From: Rhytidiadelphus loreus
Taxonomy: Eukaryota; Streptophyta; Bryopsida; Hypnales; Hylocomiaceae
Assembly: GCA_947034895.1 (NCBI GenBank)
Contig: OX344761.1
Location: 83,841,839 to 83,905,838, forward strand
DNA: 64,000 bases
Reading direction: 5' to 3'
The translations under genes and the position numbers were made by a program. Of this stretch, positions 33,228-46,500 are shown piece after piece. Position 1 is the first letter of the stretch, and every line of letters begins with the position of its first letter. The notes beneath the pieces are model-generated. The model searched no databases, had not been told where the DNA came from, and was given only the letters and a program-made list of their open reading frames with translations.

Positions 33228-34271
33228 GTGAATGAACGACTTGCATCTCCAAAAGAGTTTCCTATTGATTTGGAACATCAATTGTCTAAAGCCAAAACAC
33301 TTTTGAAACTAAATTATATAGGAATCACCGGCATGGGTGGAATTGGCAAGACTACACTAGCAAAGGCAATCTTTGATGATTTGGTAGTGAAATCCTCATA
33401 CCATGCAACATGCTTTGTTGCACAATGCAAGAACTATCAAAGTTCATATGAGATATTATGCAAGATATTACTTGAACTTGGGAATAATCAAAAACCCAAG
33501 GATTTGGAAGAAGCCCAAATCATGATGAAAGAGTTTTTGCTCAAAACCATCGTTCTTTTAATATTGGATGATATTAGTGATGAAGCTCAAGTGCGAGATA
33601 TTGTGCCTCCTCAGCTAGTACAAGCTAGCAAAGGAACCACAATAATTATCACAACACGCAAATGGAATACAATAAAATCATTTGTGGGAGTTGAAGGAAG
33701 ATTGGATGTTGATTTGTTGAATAAAAAGGCAGCAACAAGACTTTTCACCACTCACCTTTCTTGGGGTGTAGGTCCTTTGTCCCTAGAGTTTGAGGACGTA
33801 TGCAAGCATGTTGTGAAAGCTTGCAATGGCTTGCCTTTGAGCTTGAAAGTGATGGGTTCCTTTCTCCACAATCAAAAGAGGTTGCGAAGTTGGGAACGAG
33901 CATTACAAAGGATGGCAAGAGGAAAGAATTTGGATGGTGATGAAGAACTTTGGAACACTTTGAAAATCAGCTATGATGGTTTGAACGATGGTGTTGAAAA
34001 GGGGATGTTTTTGGACGTGGCTTGTTTCTTTTGTCGAGATGTTTATCCATCTGGCATATCAAAAGAGACGATCTTATTTATGTGGTCGAAAGATGGCATC
34101 CTCCCACTGGGCAATTTGGAAAGATTGATTGACATGTCATTATTGAAGGTCAATGAAGATGGTGACATTCTAGAAATGCATGACCAACTTCGTGACATGG
34201 GTCGAATGATTGCTGCAAGTTCAAGAGTTTGGAGGGCATCTATGATTCCAGAAAGTGGATTTACAAACAAG
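33228..34271 (+). CDS. Receptor exon 3: NB-ARC nucleotide-binding switch
   Basis: Residues 596-943, joined in phase 0 after acceptor TTTGTGTAG. Motifs in order: P-loop GMGGIGKTT (Lys636), kinase-2 LLILDD (about 705-710), RNBS-B-like TTIIITTR, GLPL at 796-799, RNBS-D-like FLDVACFF and MHD at 912-914. All switch motifs are intact, so the domain should bind and hydrolyse nucleotide and act as the ON/OFF module of an intracellular immune receptor. The first codon is GTG, an internal Val after splicing, not a start. The exon ends at AACAAG|GTAAGA; intron 3 is 34,272-34,453. Confidence 0.95.
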
Positions 34272-34453
34272 GTAAGATTTTGATGGTGCAAGTAGGCAAG
34301 TGGGTGATATATGTTTGAATGCAATTTGTGAACATTCCAAACCATATTATTTCAAGAATCATGAAGCTTGGCATATGCTAGAAAAATCAATTTTCATTTG
34401 AAGCCTTTATTTGATGATGTTGTACACTTTAAAGAGAATTATTTTGGTTGCAG

Positions 34454-37400
34454 AATGTTGAAGATCTTGAAGGCATTTCTTTGCAAGAGATGACGGTTCA
34501 ACATAACTTTGAGGAAGAGTTGGATTTTGAAGATGATGAAGGCATTTGTGGACAAGGGACTATAGTTCAACATGACAAAAATACTGATTTTCAAAAGCTT
34601 CGTGTTTTGATTCTGGTGACAACTTTGGATAATCGTAAAGCTCATGTTGACAACTTAGATGCATTACTTCGATTGGCTTCACAATGTTCTCAATTGGAGG
34701 CAGTTATAATAGAGAACTCTAGATATTTGACTCCATTGCCACATTCATTTCCAACACCTACTTCACCTACTTTGGAGCATGAAATATCAAAGCTTTGTGG
34801 TACTCATGCATCACTAAAAATTCTAGATCTAAAAGGACTTGGATTTCTTAAGCACTTACCCTACAAATTTGCATCAAGTGCAAGCTTAATGAGGCTCGAT
34901 CTTAGCTCTTGTGTTCGCTTGGCAACCTTGTCTAGTGAAATAGGGAATTTATCTTCATTGACCACTCTAAACTTGAAAAATTGTTCAAGCTTGGCGGCCT
35001 TGCCCAAAGAAGTGGGGAGCTTGTCTTCCTTGACTTCTCTAAACTTGGAAGACTGTTCAAGCATGGTGGCCTTGCCCAAAGAAGTGGGGAACTTGTCTTT
35101 GTTGACTAGTCTAAACTTGGGAGGGTGTTCAAGCTTCGTGGCCTTACCCACAGAAGTAGGGAACTTGTCTTCCTTGACCACTCTAGACTTGTGGGGTTGT
35201 TCAAGCTTGGTGGCCTTACCCAAAGAAGTGGGGAACTTGTCTTGGTTGACTAGTCTAAACTTGGCAGGGTGTTCAAGCTTCGTGGTCTTACCCACAGAAG
35301 TAGGGAACTTGTCTTCCTTGACTACTCTAAAGTTGTGGCATTGTTCAAGCTTGATGGCCTTACCCAAAGAAGTGGGGAGCTTGTCTTCCTTGACCACTAT
35401 AAACTTCAAAAACTGTTCAAGCTTGGTGGCCTTACCCAAAGAAGTGGGGAACTTGTCTTCCTTGACCACTCTAGACTTGTGGGGTTGTTCAAGCTTGGTG
35501 GCCTTACCCAAAGAAGTAGGGAACTTGTCTTCTTTGACTAGTTTAAACTTGAAAAGGTGTTTAAGCTTGCAGGCCTTACCCAAAGAAGTGGAGAACTTGT
35601 CTACCTTGACCACTCTAAACTTGGAAGACTGTTCAAGCTTGGTAGCCTTACCCAAAGAAGTGGGGAACTTGTCTTCCTTGACCACTCTAGACTTGTGGGG
35701 TTGTTCAAGCTTGGTGGCCTTACCCGAAGAAGTGGAGAACTTGTCTTCCTTGACCACTCTAGACTTGAGGGGTTGTTCAAGCTTGGCTGCCTTACCCAAA
35801 GAAGTGGGGAACTTGTCTTCCTTGACCACTCTACACTTGTGGGGTTGTTCAAGCTTGGCTGCCTTATCCAAAGAAGTGGGGAACTTGTCTTCCTTGACCA
35901 CTCTATACTTGAGGGGTTGTTCAAGCTTGGTGGCCTTACCCAAAAAAGTGGGGAACTTGTCTTCCTTGACCACTCTAAATTTGGAAGACTGTTCAAGCCT
36001 GGTGGCCTTGCCCAAAGAAGTGGGGAACTTGTCTTCCTTGACCACTCTAGACTTGAGGGGTTGTTCAAACTTGGATGCCTTACCCAAAGAAGTGGGGAAC
36101 TTTTCTTCCTTGACTAGTCTAAACTTGGGAGGGTGTTCAAGCTTCGTGGCCTTATCCACAGAAGTAGGGAACTTGCCTTCCTTGACCACTCTAGACTTGG
36201 AAGACTGTTCAAGCTTGGTGGCCTTACCCAAAGAAGTGGGAAACTTGTCTTCCTTGACCACTCTACACTTGAGGGGTTGTTCAAGCTTGTTGTCCTTACC
36301 CAAAGAAGTAGGGAACTTGTCTTCCTTGACTACTCTAAACTTGGGAGGGTGTTCAAGCTTCGTGGCCTTACCCAAAGAAGTCGGGAACTTGTCTTCCTTA
36401 ATCACTCTAGACTTGTGGGGTTGTTCAAGCTTGGTGGCCTTACCCAAAAAAGTGGGGAACTTGTCTTCCTTGACCACTCTAGACTTGAGGGGCTGTTCAA
36501 ATTTGGCTGCCTTATCCAAAGAAGTGGGGAACTTCTCTTCTTTGACCACTCTATACTTGTGGCGTTGTTCAAGCTTGGTGGCCTTATCCAAAGAAGTGGG
36601 GAACTTGTCTTCCTTGACTAGTCTAAACTTGGGAGGGTGTTTAAGCTTGGTGGCCTTACCCAAAGAAGTGGGGAACTTGTCTTCCTTGACCACTCTACAC
36701 TTGTGGCGTTGTTCAAGCTTGGTGACCTTACCTAAAGAAGTGGGGAACTTGTCTTCCTTGACCACTCTAGACTTGAGGGGTTGTTCAAGCTTGGTGGCCT
36801 TACCCAAAGAAGTGGGGAACTTGTCTTCTTTGACTAGTCTAAACTTGAAAAGGTGTTTAAGCTTGCAGGCCTTACCCAAAGAAGTGGGGAACGTGTCTAC
36901 CTTGACCACTCTAAACTTGGAAGACTGTTCAAGCTTGGTGGCCTTACCCAAAGAAGTGGGGAACTTGTCTTCCTTGACCACTCTAGACTTGGGAGGGTGT
37001 TCAAGCTTCGTGGTCTTATCCACAGAAGTAGGGAACTTGTCTTCCTTGACTACTCTAAAGTTGTGGCATTGTTCAAGCTTGATGGCCTTACCCAAAGAAG
37101 TGGGGAACTTGTCTTCCTTGACCACTATAAACTTGAAAAATTGTTCAAGCTTGGCGGCCTTGCCCAAAGAAGTGGGAAAGTTGTCTTCCTTGACCACTCT
37201 AGACTTGTGGGGTTGTTCAAGCTTGGTGGCCTTACCCAAAGAAGTGGGGAACTTGTCTTCCTTGACCACTCTAGACCTGACGGATTGTTCAAGCTTGGTG
37301 GCCTTGCCCAAAGAAGTGGGGAACTTGTCTTCCTTGACCACTCTAGACTTGTGGCGTTGTTCAAGCTTGGTGGCCTTACCCAAAGAAGTGCGGAACTTGT

Positions 37401-37696
37401 CTTCCTTGACCACTCTAGACTTGTGGGGTTCTTCAAACTTTGTTGCCTTATCCAAAGAAGTGGGGAACTTGTCTTCCTTGACTACTCTAAACTTGGGAGG
37501 GTGTTCAAGCTTGGTGGCCTTACCCAAAGAAGTGGGGAACTTGTCTTCCTTAATCACTCTAGACTTGTGGGGTTGTTCAAGCTTGGTGGCCTTACCCAAA
37601 GAAGTGGGGAACTTGTCTTCTTTGACTAGTCTAAACTTGAGAAGGTGTTTAAGCTTGGAGGCCTTACCCAAAGAAGTGGGAACTTGTCTACCTTGA
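34454..37696 (+). CDS. Receptor exon 4: linker and first LRRs, to the first frameshift
   Basis: Residues 944-2,023, after acceptor GGTTGCAG. A linker with an acidic patch (about 960-980) leads into divergent LRRs from about residue 1,060 and then a uniform array of 24-residue repeats with consensus LSSLTTLDLWGCSSLVALPK plus EVGN. The pattern fits the plant NLR LRR type, presumably a ligand- or partner-binding solenoid. At 37,678-37,680 one G is missing (GTGGGAAC in place of GTGGGGAAC). The frame therefore ends in GTCLP and a stop at 37,694-37,696. With that stop the protein is about 2,023 residues, already very long for an NLR. Restoring the frame would be needed to read further. Confidence 0.85.
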   Translation, partial: NVEDLEGISLQEMTVQHNFEEELDFEDDEGICGQGTIVQHDKNTDFQKLRVLILVTTLDNRKAHVDNLDALLRLASQCSQLEAVIIENSRYLTPLPHSFPTPTSPTLEHEISKLCGTHASLKILDLKGLGFLKHLPYKFASSASLMRLDLSSCVRLATLSSEIGNLSSLTTLNLKNCSSLAALPKEVGSLSSLTSLNLEDCSSMVALPKEVGNLSLLTSLNLGGCSSFVALPTEVGNLSSLTTLDLWGCSSLVALPKEVGNLSWLTSLNLAGCSSFVVLPTEVGNLSSLTTLKLWHCSSLMALPKEVGSLSSLTTINFKNCSSLVALPKEVGNLSSLTTLDLWGCSSLVALPKEVGNLSSLTSLNLKRCLSLQALPKEVENLSTLTTLNLEDCSSLVALPKEVGNLSSLTTLDLWGCSSLVALPEEVENLSSLTTLDLRGCSSLAALPKEVGNLSSLTTLHLWGCSSLAALSKEVGNLSSLTTLYLRGCSSLVALPKKVGNLSSLTTLNLEDCSSLVALPKEVGNLSSLTTLDLRGCSNLDALPKEVGNFSSLTSLNLGGCSSFVALSTEVGNLPSLTTLDLEDCSSLVALPKEVGNLSSLTTLHLRGCSSLLSLPKEVGNLSSLTTLNLGGCSSFVALPKEVGNLSSLITLDLWGCSSLVALPKKVGNLSSLTTLDLRGCSNLAALSKEVGNFSSLTTLYLWRCSSLVALSKEVGNLSSLTSLNLGGCLSLVALPKEVGNLSSLTTLHLWRCSSLVTLPKEVGNLSSLTTLDLRGCSSLVALPKEVGNLSSLTSLNLKRCLSLQALPKEVGNVSTLTTLNLEDCSSLVALPKEVGNLSSLTTLDLGGCSSFVVLSTEVGNLSSLTTLKLWHCSSLMALPKEVGNLSSLTTINLKNCSSLAALPKEVGKLSSLTTLDLWGCSSLVALPKEVGNLSSLTTLDLTDCSSLVALPKEVGNLSSLTTLDLWRCSSLVALPKEVRNLSSLTTLDLWGSSNFVALSKEVGNLSSLTTLNLGGCSSLVALPKEVGNLSSLITLDLWGCSSLVALPKEVGNLSSLTSLNLRRCLSLEALPKEVGTCLP

Positions 37697-38517
37697 CCAC
37701 TCTAAATTTGGAAGACTGTTCAAGCTTGGTGGCCTTGCCCAAAGAAGTGGGGAACTTGTCTTCGTTGACTAGTCTAAACTTGGGAGGGTGTTCAAGCTTT
37801 GTGGTCTTACCCACAGAAGTAGGGAACTTGTCTTCCTTGACTACTCTAAAGTTGTGGCATTGTTCAAGCTTGATGGCCTTACCCAAAGAAGTGGGGAGCT
37901 TGTCTTCCTTGACCACTCTAGACTTGGAAGACTGTTCAAGCTTGGTGGCCTTACCCAAAGAAGTGGGGAACTTGTCTTCCTTGACCACTCTATACTTGGA
38001 AGACTGTTCAAGCTTGTTGTCCTTAGCCAAAGAAGTAGGGAACTTGTCTTCCTTGACCACTCTAGACTTGAGGGGTTATTCAAACTTGGCTGCCTTATCC
38101 AAAGAAGTGGGGAACTTGTCTTCTTTGACCACTCTAGACTTGTGGGGTTGTTCAAACTTGGCTGCCTTATCCAAAGAAGTGGGGAACTTGTCTTCCTTGA
38201 CCACTCTATACTTGGAAGACTGTTCAAGCTTGTTGTCCTTAGCCAAAGAAGTAGGGAACTTGTCTTCCTTGACCACTCTAGACTTGAGGGGTTATTCAAA
38301 CTTGGCTGCCTTATCCAAAGAAGTCGGGAACTTGTCTTCCTTGACCACTCTAGACTTGTGGGGTTTTTCAAGCTTGGTGGCCTTACCCAAAGAAGTGGGG
38401 AACTTTTCTTCCTTGACCACTCTAGACTTGAGGGGTTGTTGAAACTTGGCTGCCTTACCCAAAGAAGTGGGGAACTTGTCTTCCTTGACTACTCTATACT
38501 TGTGGCGTTGTTGAAGC

Positions 38518-41500
38518 TTGGTGGCCTTACCCAAAGAAGTGGGGAACTTGTCTTCCTTGACCACTCTAGACTTGTGGGGTTGTTCAAACTTGGCTGCCTT
38601 ATCCAAAGAAGTGGGGAACTTGTCTTCCTTGACTAGTCTAAACTTGGGAGGGTGTTCAAGCTTCGTGGCCTTATCCATAGAAGTAGGGAACTTGTCTTCC
38701 TTGACCACTCTAGACTTGGAAGACTGTTCAAGCTTGGTGGCCTTACCCAAAGAAGTGGGGAACTTGTCTTCCTTGACCACTCTAGACTTGAGGGGTTGTT
38801 CAAGCTTGGTGACCTTACCCAAACAAGTGGGGAACTTGTCTTCCTTGACCATTCTAGACTTGTGGGGTTGTTCAAGCTTGGTGGCCTTATCCAAAGAAGT
38901 GGGGAACTTGTCTTCTTTGACTAGTCTAAACTTGAGAAGGTGTTTAAGTTTGGAGGCCTTACCCAAAGAAGTGGGGAACTTGTCTACCTTGACCACTCTA
39001 AACTTGGAAGACTGTTCAAGCTTGGTGGCCTTGCCCAAAGAAGTGGGGAACTTGTCTTCCTTGACGACTCTAGACTTGAGGGGTTGTTCAAACTTGGCTA
39101 CCTTACCCAAAGAAGTGGGGAACTTGTCTTCATTGACAACTCTAAAGTTGAAGGAGTGTTCTAGCTTGGCGGTCTTACCCAAAGAAGTGGGGAACTTGTC
39201 TTCCTTGACCACACTAGACTTGTGGGGTTGTTCAAGCTTGGTGGCCTTACCCAAAGAAGTGGGGAACTTGTCTTCCTTGACCACTCTAGACTTGAGGGGT
39301 TGTTCAAGCTTGGTTGCCTTACCCAAAGAAGTGGGGAACTTGTCTTCCTTGACCACTCTAGACTTGTGGGGTTGTTCAAACTTAGCTGCCTTACCCAAAG
39401 AAGTGGGGAACTTATCTTCCATGACCACTGTAGACTTGAAGGGTTGTTCAAACTTGGCTGCCTTACCCAAAGAAGTGGGGAACTTGTCTTCCTTGACCAC
39501 TCTACACTTGTGGGGTTGTTCAAGCTTGGTGGCCTTACCCAAAGAAGTGGGAAACTTGTCTTGGTTGACTAGTCTAAACTTGGCAGGGTGTTCAAGCTTC
39601 GTGGTCTTACCCACAGAAGTAGGGAACTTGTCTTCCTTGACTACTCTAAAGTTGTGGCATTGTTCAAGCTTGGCGGCCTTGCCCAAAGAAGTGGGGAACT
39701 TGTCTTCCTTGACCACTCTACACTTGTGGGGTTGTTCAAGCTTGGTGGCCTTACCCAAAGAATTGGGGAACTTGTCTTCCTTGACCACTCTAGACTTGAG
39801 GGGTTGTTCAAACTTGGCTGCCTTACCCAAAGAAGTGGGGAACTTGTCTTCCTTGACCACTCTAGACTTGTGGGGTTGTTCAAACTTGGCTGCCTTATCC
39901 AAAGAAGTGGGGAACTTGTCTTCCTTGACCACTCTATACTTGGAAGACTGTTCAAGCTTGTTGTCCTTAGCCAAAGAAGTAGGGAACTTGTCTTCCTTGA
40001 CCACTCTAGACTTGAGGGGTTATTCAAACTTGGCTGCCTTATCCAAAGAAGTCGGGAACTTGTCTTCCTTGACCACTCTAGACTTGTGGGGTTTTTCAAG
40101 CTTGGTGGCCTTACCCAAAGAAGTGGGGAACTTTTCTTCCTTGACCACTCTAGACTTGAGGGGTTGTTGAAACTTGGCTGCCTTACCCAAAGAAGTGGGG
40201 AACTTGTCTTCCTTGACCACTCTAGACTTGTGGGGTTGTTCAAACTTGGATGCCTTACCCAAAGAAGTGGGGAACTTGTCTTCCTTGACTAGTCTAAACT
40301 TGGGAGGGTGTTCAAGCTTCGTGGCCTTATCCATAGAAGTAGGGAACTTGTCTTCCTTGACCACTCTAGACTTGGAAGACTGTTCAAGCTTGGTGGCCTT
40401 ACCCAAAGAAGTGGGGAACTTGTCTTCCTTGACCACTCTAGACTTGTGGCGTTGTTCAAGCTTGGTGACCTTACCCAAACAAGTGGGGAACTTGTCTTCC
40501 TTGACCATTCTAGACTTGTGGGGTTGTTCAAGCTTGGTGGCCTTATCCAAAGAAGTGGGGAACTTGTCTTCTTTGACTAGTCTAAACTTGAGAAGGTGTT
40601 TAAGTTTGGAGGCCTTACCCAAAGAAGTGGGGAACTTGTCTACCTTGACCACTCTAAACTTGGAAGACTGTTCAAGCTTGGTGGCCTTGCCCAAAGAAGT
40701 GGGGAACTTGTCTTCCTTGACGACTCTAGACTTGAGGGGTTGTTCAAACTTGGCTACCTTACCCAAAGAAGTGGGGAACTTGTCTTCATTGACAACTCTA
40801 AAGTTGAAGGAGTGTTCTAGCTTGGCGGTCTTACCCAAAGAAGTGGGGAACTTGTCTTCCTTGACCACACTAGACTTGTGGGGTTGTTCAAGCTTGGTGG
40901 CCTTACCCAAAGAAGTGGGGAACTTGTCTTCCTTGACCACTCTAGACTTGAGGGGTTGTTCAAGCTTGGTTGCCTTACCCAAAGAAGTGGGGAACTTATC
41001 TTCCTTGACCACTCTAGACTTGTGGGGTTGTTCAAACTTAGCTGCCTTACCCAAAGAAGTGGGGAACTTATCTTCCATGACCACTGTAGACTTGAAGGGT
41101 TGTTCAAACTTGGCTGCCTTACCCAAAGAAGTGGGGAACTTGTCTTCCTTGACCACTCTACACTTGTGGGGTTGTTCAAGCTTGGTGGCCTTACCCAAAG
41201 AAGTGGGAAACTTGTCTTGGTTGACTAGTCTAAACTTGGCAGGGTGTTCAAGCTTCGTGGTCTTACCCACAGAAGTAGGGAACTTGTCTTCCTTGACTAC
41301 TCTAAAGTTGTGGCATTGTTCAAGCTTGGCGGCCTTGCCCAAAGAAGTGGGGAACTTGTCTTCCTTGACCACTCTACACTTGTGGGGTTGTTCAAGCTTG
41401 GTGGCCTTACCCAAAGAATTGGGGAACTTGTCTTCCTTGACCACTCTAGACTTGAGGGGTTGTTCAAACTTGGCTGCCTTACCCAAAGAAGTGGGGAACT

Positions 41501-43485
41501 TGTCTTCCTTGACCACTCTAGACTTGTGGGGTTGTTCAAACTTGGCTGCCTTATCCAAAGAAGTGGGGAACTTGTCTTCCTTGACCACTCTATACTTGGA
41601 AGACTGTTCAAGCTTGTTGTCCTTAGCCAAAGAAGTAGGGAACTTGTCTTCCTTGACCACTCTAGACTTGAGGGGTTATTCAAACTTGGCTGCCTTATCC
41701 AAAGAAGTCGGGAACTTGTCTTCCTTGACCACTCTAGACTTGTGGGGTTTTTCAAGCTTGGTGGCCTTACCCAAAGAAGTGGGGAACTTTTCTTCCTTGA
41801 CCACTCTAGACTTGAGGGGTTGTTGAAACTTGGCTGCCTTACCCAAAGAAGTGGGGAACTTGTCTTCCTTGACCACTCTAGACTTGTGGGGTTGTTCAAA
41901 CTTGGATGCCTTACCCAAAGAAGTGGGGAACTTGTCTTCCTTGACTAGTCTAAACTTGGGAGGGTGTTCAAGCTTCGTGGCCTTATCCATAGAAGTAGGG
42001 AACTTGTCTTCCTTGACCACTCTAGACTTGGAAGACTGTTCAAGCTTGGTGGCCTTACCCAAAGAAGTGGGGAACTTGTCTTCCTTGACCACTCTAGACT
42101 TGTGGCGTTGTTCAAGCTTGGTGACCTTACCCAAACAAGTGGGGAACTTGTCTTCCTTGACCATTCTAGACTTGTGGGGTTGTTCAAGCTTGGTGGCCTT
42201 ATCCAAAGAAGTGGGGAACTTGTCTTCTTTGACTAGTCTAAACTTGAGAAGGTGTTTAAGTTTGGAGGCCTTACCCAAAGAAGTGGGGAACTTGTCTACC
42301 TTGACCACTCTAAACTTGGAAGACTGTTCAAGCTTGGTGGCCTTGCCCAAAGAAGTGGGGAACTTGTCTTCCTTGACGACTCTAGACTTGAGGGGTTGTT
42401 CAAACTTGGCTACCTTACCCAAAGAAGTGGGGAACTTGTCTTCATTGACAACTCTAAAGTTGAAGGAGTGTTCTAGCTTGGCGGTCTTACCCAAAGAAGT
42501 GGGGAACTTGTCTTCCTTGACCACACTAGACTTGTGGGGTTGTTCAAGCTTGGTGGCCTTACCCAAAGAAGTGGGGAACTTGTCTTCCTTGACCACTCTA
42601 GACTTGAGGGGTTGTTCAAGCTTGGTTGCCTTACCCAAAGAAGTGGGGAACTTATCTTCCTTGACCACTCTAGACTTGTGGGGTTGTTCAAACTTAGCTG
42701 CCTTACCCAAAGAAGTGGGGAACTTATCTTCCATGACCACTGTAGACTTGAAGGGTTGTTCAAACTTGGCTGCCTTACCCAAAGAAGTGGGGAACTTGTC
42801 TTCCTTGACCACTCTACACTTGTGGGGTTGTTCAAGCTTGGTGGCCTTACCCAAAGAAGTGGGAAACTTGTCTTGGTTGACTAGTCTAAACTTGGCAGGG
42901 TGTTCAAGCTTCGTGGTCTTACCCACAGAAGTAGGGAACTTGTCTTCCTTGACTACTCTAAAGTTGTGGCATTGTTCAAGCTTGGCGGCCTTGCCCAAAG
43001 AAGTGGGGAACTTGTCTTCCTTGACCACTCTACACTTGTGGGGTTGTTCAAGCTTGGTGGCCTTACCCAAAGAATTGGGGAACTTGTCTTCCTTGACCAC
43101 TCTAGACTTGAGGGGTTGTTCAAACTTGGCTGCCTTACCCAAAGAAGTGGGGAACTTGTCTTCCTTGACTACTCTAGACTTGTGGGGTTGTTCAAACTTG
43201 GCTGCCTTATCCAAAGAAGTGGGGAACTTGTCTTCCTTGACCACTCTATACTTGGAAGACTGTTCAAGCTTGTTGTCCTTAGCCAAAGAAGTAGGGAACT
43301 TGTCTTCCTTGACCACTCTAGACTTGAGGGGTTATTCAAACTTGGCTGCCTTATCCAAAGAAGTCGGGAACTTGTCTTCCTTGACCACTCTAGACTTGTG
43401 GGGTTTTTCAAGCTTGGTGGCCTTACCCAAAGAAGTGGGGAACTTTTCTTCCTTGACCACTCTAGACTTGAGGGGTTGTTGAAAC
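38518..43485 (+). repeat. Three 1,656-bp higher-order LRR blocks
   Basis: Blocks start at 38,518, 40,174 and 41,830, each 23 LRR units long, in direct tandem. Their 550-codon translations differ at only a handful of positions, so they spread recently. Each ends with the same TCA-to-TGA change (40,168 and 41,824, then 43,480), showing the stop was copied with the block. Confidence 0.95.
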
Positions 43486-43557
43486 TTGGCTGCCTTACCC
43501 AAAGAAGTGGGGAACTTGTCTTCCTTGACCACTCTATACTTGTGGCGTTGTTGAAGC

Positions 43558-46500
43558 TTGGTGGCCTTACCCAAAGAAGTGGGGAACTTGTCTTCCTTGA
43601 CCACTCTAGACTTGTGGGGTTGTTCAAACTTGGCTGCCTTATCCAAAGAAGTGGGGAACTTGTCTTCCTTGACTAGTCTAAACTTGGGAGGGTGTTCAAG
43701 CTTCGTGGCCTTATCCATAGAAGTAGGGAACTTGTCTTCCTTGACCACTCTAGACTTGGAAGACTGTTCAAGCTTGGTGGCCTTACCCAAAGAAGTGGGG
43801 AACTTGTCTTCCTTGACCACTCTAGATTTGTGGCGTTGTTCAAGCTTGGTGACCTTACCCAAACAAGTGGGGAGCTTGTCTTCCTTGACCACTATAAACT
43901 TCAAAAACTGTTCAAGCTTGGTGGCCTTACCCAAAGAAGTGGGGAACTTGTCTTCCTTGACCACTCTAGACTTGTGGGGTTGTTCAAGCTTGGTGGCCTT
44001 ACCCAAAGAAGTAGGGAACTTGTCTTCTTTGACTAGTTTAAACTTGAAAAGGTGTTTAAGCTTGCAGGCCTTACCCAAAGAAGTGGAGAACTTGTCTACC
44101 TTGACCACTCTAAACTTGGAAGACTGTTCAAGCTTGGTAGCCTTACCCAAAGAAGTGGGGAACTTGTCTTCCTTGACCACTCTAGACTTGTGGGGTTGTT
44201 CAAGCTTGTTGTCCTTAGCCAAAGAAGTAGGGAACTTGTCTTCCTTGACCACTCTAGACTTGAGGGGTTGTTCAAGCTTGGCTGCCTTACCCAAAGAAGT
44301 GGGGAACTTGTCTTCCTTGACCACTCTACACTTGTGGGGTTGTTCAAGCTTGGCTGCCTTATCCAAAGAAGTGGGGAACTTGTCTTCCTTGACCACTCTA
44401 GACTTGAGGGGTTGTTCAAGCTTGTTGTCCTTAGCCAAAGAAGTAGGGAACTTGTCTTCCTTGACCACTCTAGACTTGAGGGGTTGTTCAAGCTTGGCTG
44501 CCTTACCCAAAGAAGTGGGGAACTTGTCTTCCTTGACCACTCTAGACTTGAAGGGTTGTTCAAACTTGGCTGCCTTACCCAAAGAAGTGGGGAACTTGTC
44601 TTCCTTGACCACTCTACACTTGTGGGGTTGTTCAAGCTTGGTGGCCTTACCCAAAGAAGTGGGAAACTTGTCTTGGTTGACTAGTCTAAACTTGGCAGGG
44701 TGTTCAAGCTTCGTGGTCTTACCCACAGAAGTAGGGAACTTGTCTTCCTTGACTACTCTAAAATTGTGGCATTGTTCAAGCTTGGCGGCCTTACCCAAAG
44801 AAGTGGGGAACTTGTCTACCTTGACCACTCTAAACTTGGAAGACTGTTCAAGCTTGGTGGCCTTGCCCAAAGAAGTGGGGAACTTGTCTTCCTTGACGAC
44901 TCTAGACTTGAGGGGTTGTTCAAACTTGGCTACCTTACCCAAAGAAGTGGGGAACTTGTCTTCATTGACAACTCTAAAGTTGAAGGAGTGTTCTAGCTTG
45001 GCGGTCTTACCCAAAGAAGTGGGGAACTTGTCTTCCTTGACCACACTAGACTTGTGGGGTTGTTCAAGCTTGGTGGCCTTGCCCAAAGAAGTGGGGAACT
45101 TGTCTTCCTTGACGACTCTAGACTTGAGGGGTTGTTCAAACTTGGCTACCTTACCCAAAGAAGTGGGGAACTTGTCTTCATTGACAACTCTAAAGTTGAA
45201 GGAGTGTTCTAGCTTGGCGGTCTTACCCAAAGAAGTGGGGAACTTGTCTTCCTTGACCACACTAGACTTGTGGGGTTGTTCAAGCTTGGTGGCCTTACCC
45301 AAAGAAGTGGGGAACTTGTCTTCCTTGACCACACTAGACTTGTGGGGTTGTTCAAGCTTGGTGGCCTTACCCAAAGAAGTGGGGAACTTGTCTTCCTTGA
45401 CCACTCTAGACTTGTGGGGTTTTTCAAGCTTGGTGGCCTTACCCAAAGAAGTGGGGAACTTTTCTTCCTTGACCACTCTAGACTTGAGGGGTTGTTGAAA
45501 CTTGGCTGCCTTACCCAAAGAAGTGGGGAACTTGTCTTCCTTGACCACTCTAGACTTGTGGGGTTGTTCAAACTTGGATGCCTTACCCAAAGAAGTGGGG
45601 AACTTGTCTTCCTTGACTAGTCTAAACTTGGGAGGGTGTTCAAGCTTCGTGGCCTTATCCATAGAAGTAGGGAACTTGTCTTCCTTGACCACTCTAGACT
45701 TGGAAGACTGTTCAAGCTTGGTGGCCTTACCCAAAGAAGTGGGGAACTTGTCTTCCTTGACCACTCTAGACTTGTGGCGTTGTTCAAGCTTGGTGACCTT
45801 ACCCAAACAAGTGGGGAACTTGTCTTCCTTGACCATTCTAGACTTGTGGGGTTGTTCAAGCTTGGTGGCCTTATCCAAAGAAGTGGGGAACTTGTCTTCT
45901 TTGACTAGTCTAAACTTGAGAAGGTGTTTAAGTTTGGAGGCCTTACCCAAAGAAGTGGGGAACTTGTCTACCTTGACCACTCTAAACTTGGAAGACTGTT
46001 CAAGCTTGGTGGCCTTGCCCAAAGAAGTGGGGAACTTGTCTTCCTTGACGACTCTAGACTTGAGGGGTTGTTCAAACTTGGCTACCTTACCCAAAGAAGT
46101 GGGGAACTTGTCTTCATTGACAACTCTAAAGTTGAAGGAGTGTTCTAGCTTGGCGGTCTTACCCAAAGAAGTGGGGAACTTGTCTTCCTTGACCACACTA
46201 GACTTGTGGGGTTGTTCAAGCTTGGTGGCCTTACCCAAAGAAGTGGGGAACTTGTCTTCCTTGACCACTCTAGACTTGAGGGGTTGTTCAAGCTTGGTTG
46301 CCTTACCCAAAGAAGTGGGGAACTTATCTTCCTTGACCACTCTAGACTTGTGGGGTTGTTCAAACTTAGCTGCCTTACCCAAAGAAGTGGGGAACTTATC
46401 TTCCATGACCACTCTAGACTTGAGGGGTTGTTCAAACTTGGCTGCCTTACCCAAAGAAGTGGGGAACTTGTCTTCCTTGACCACTCTACACTTGTGGGGT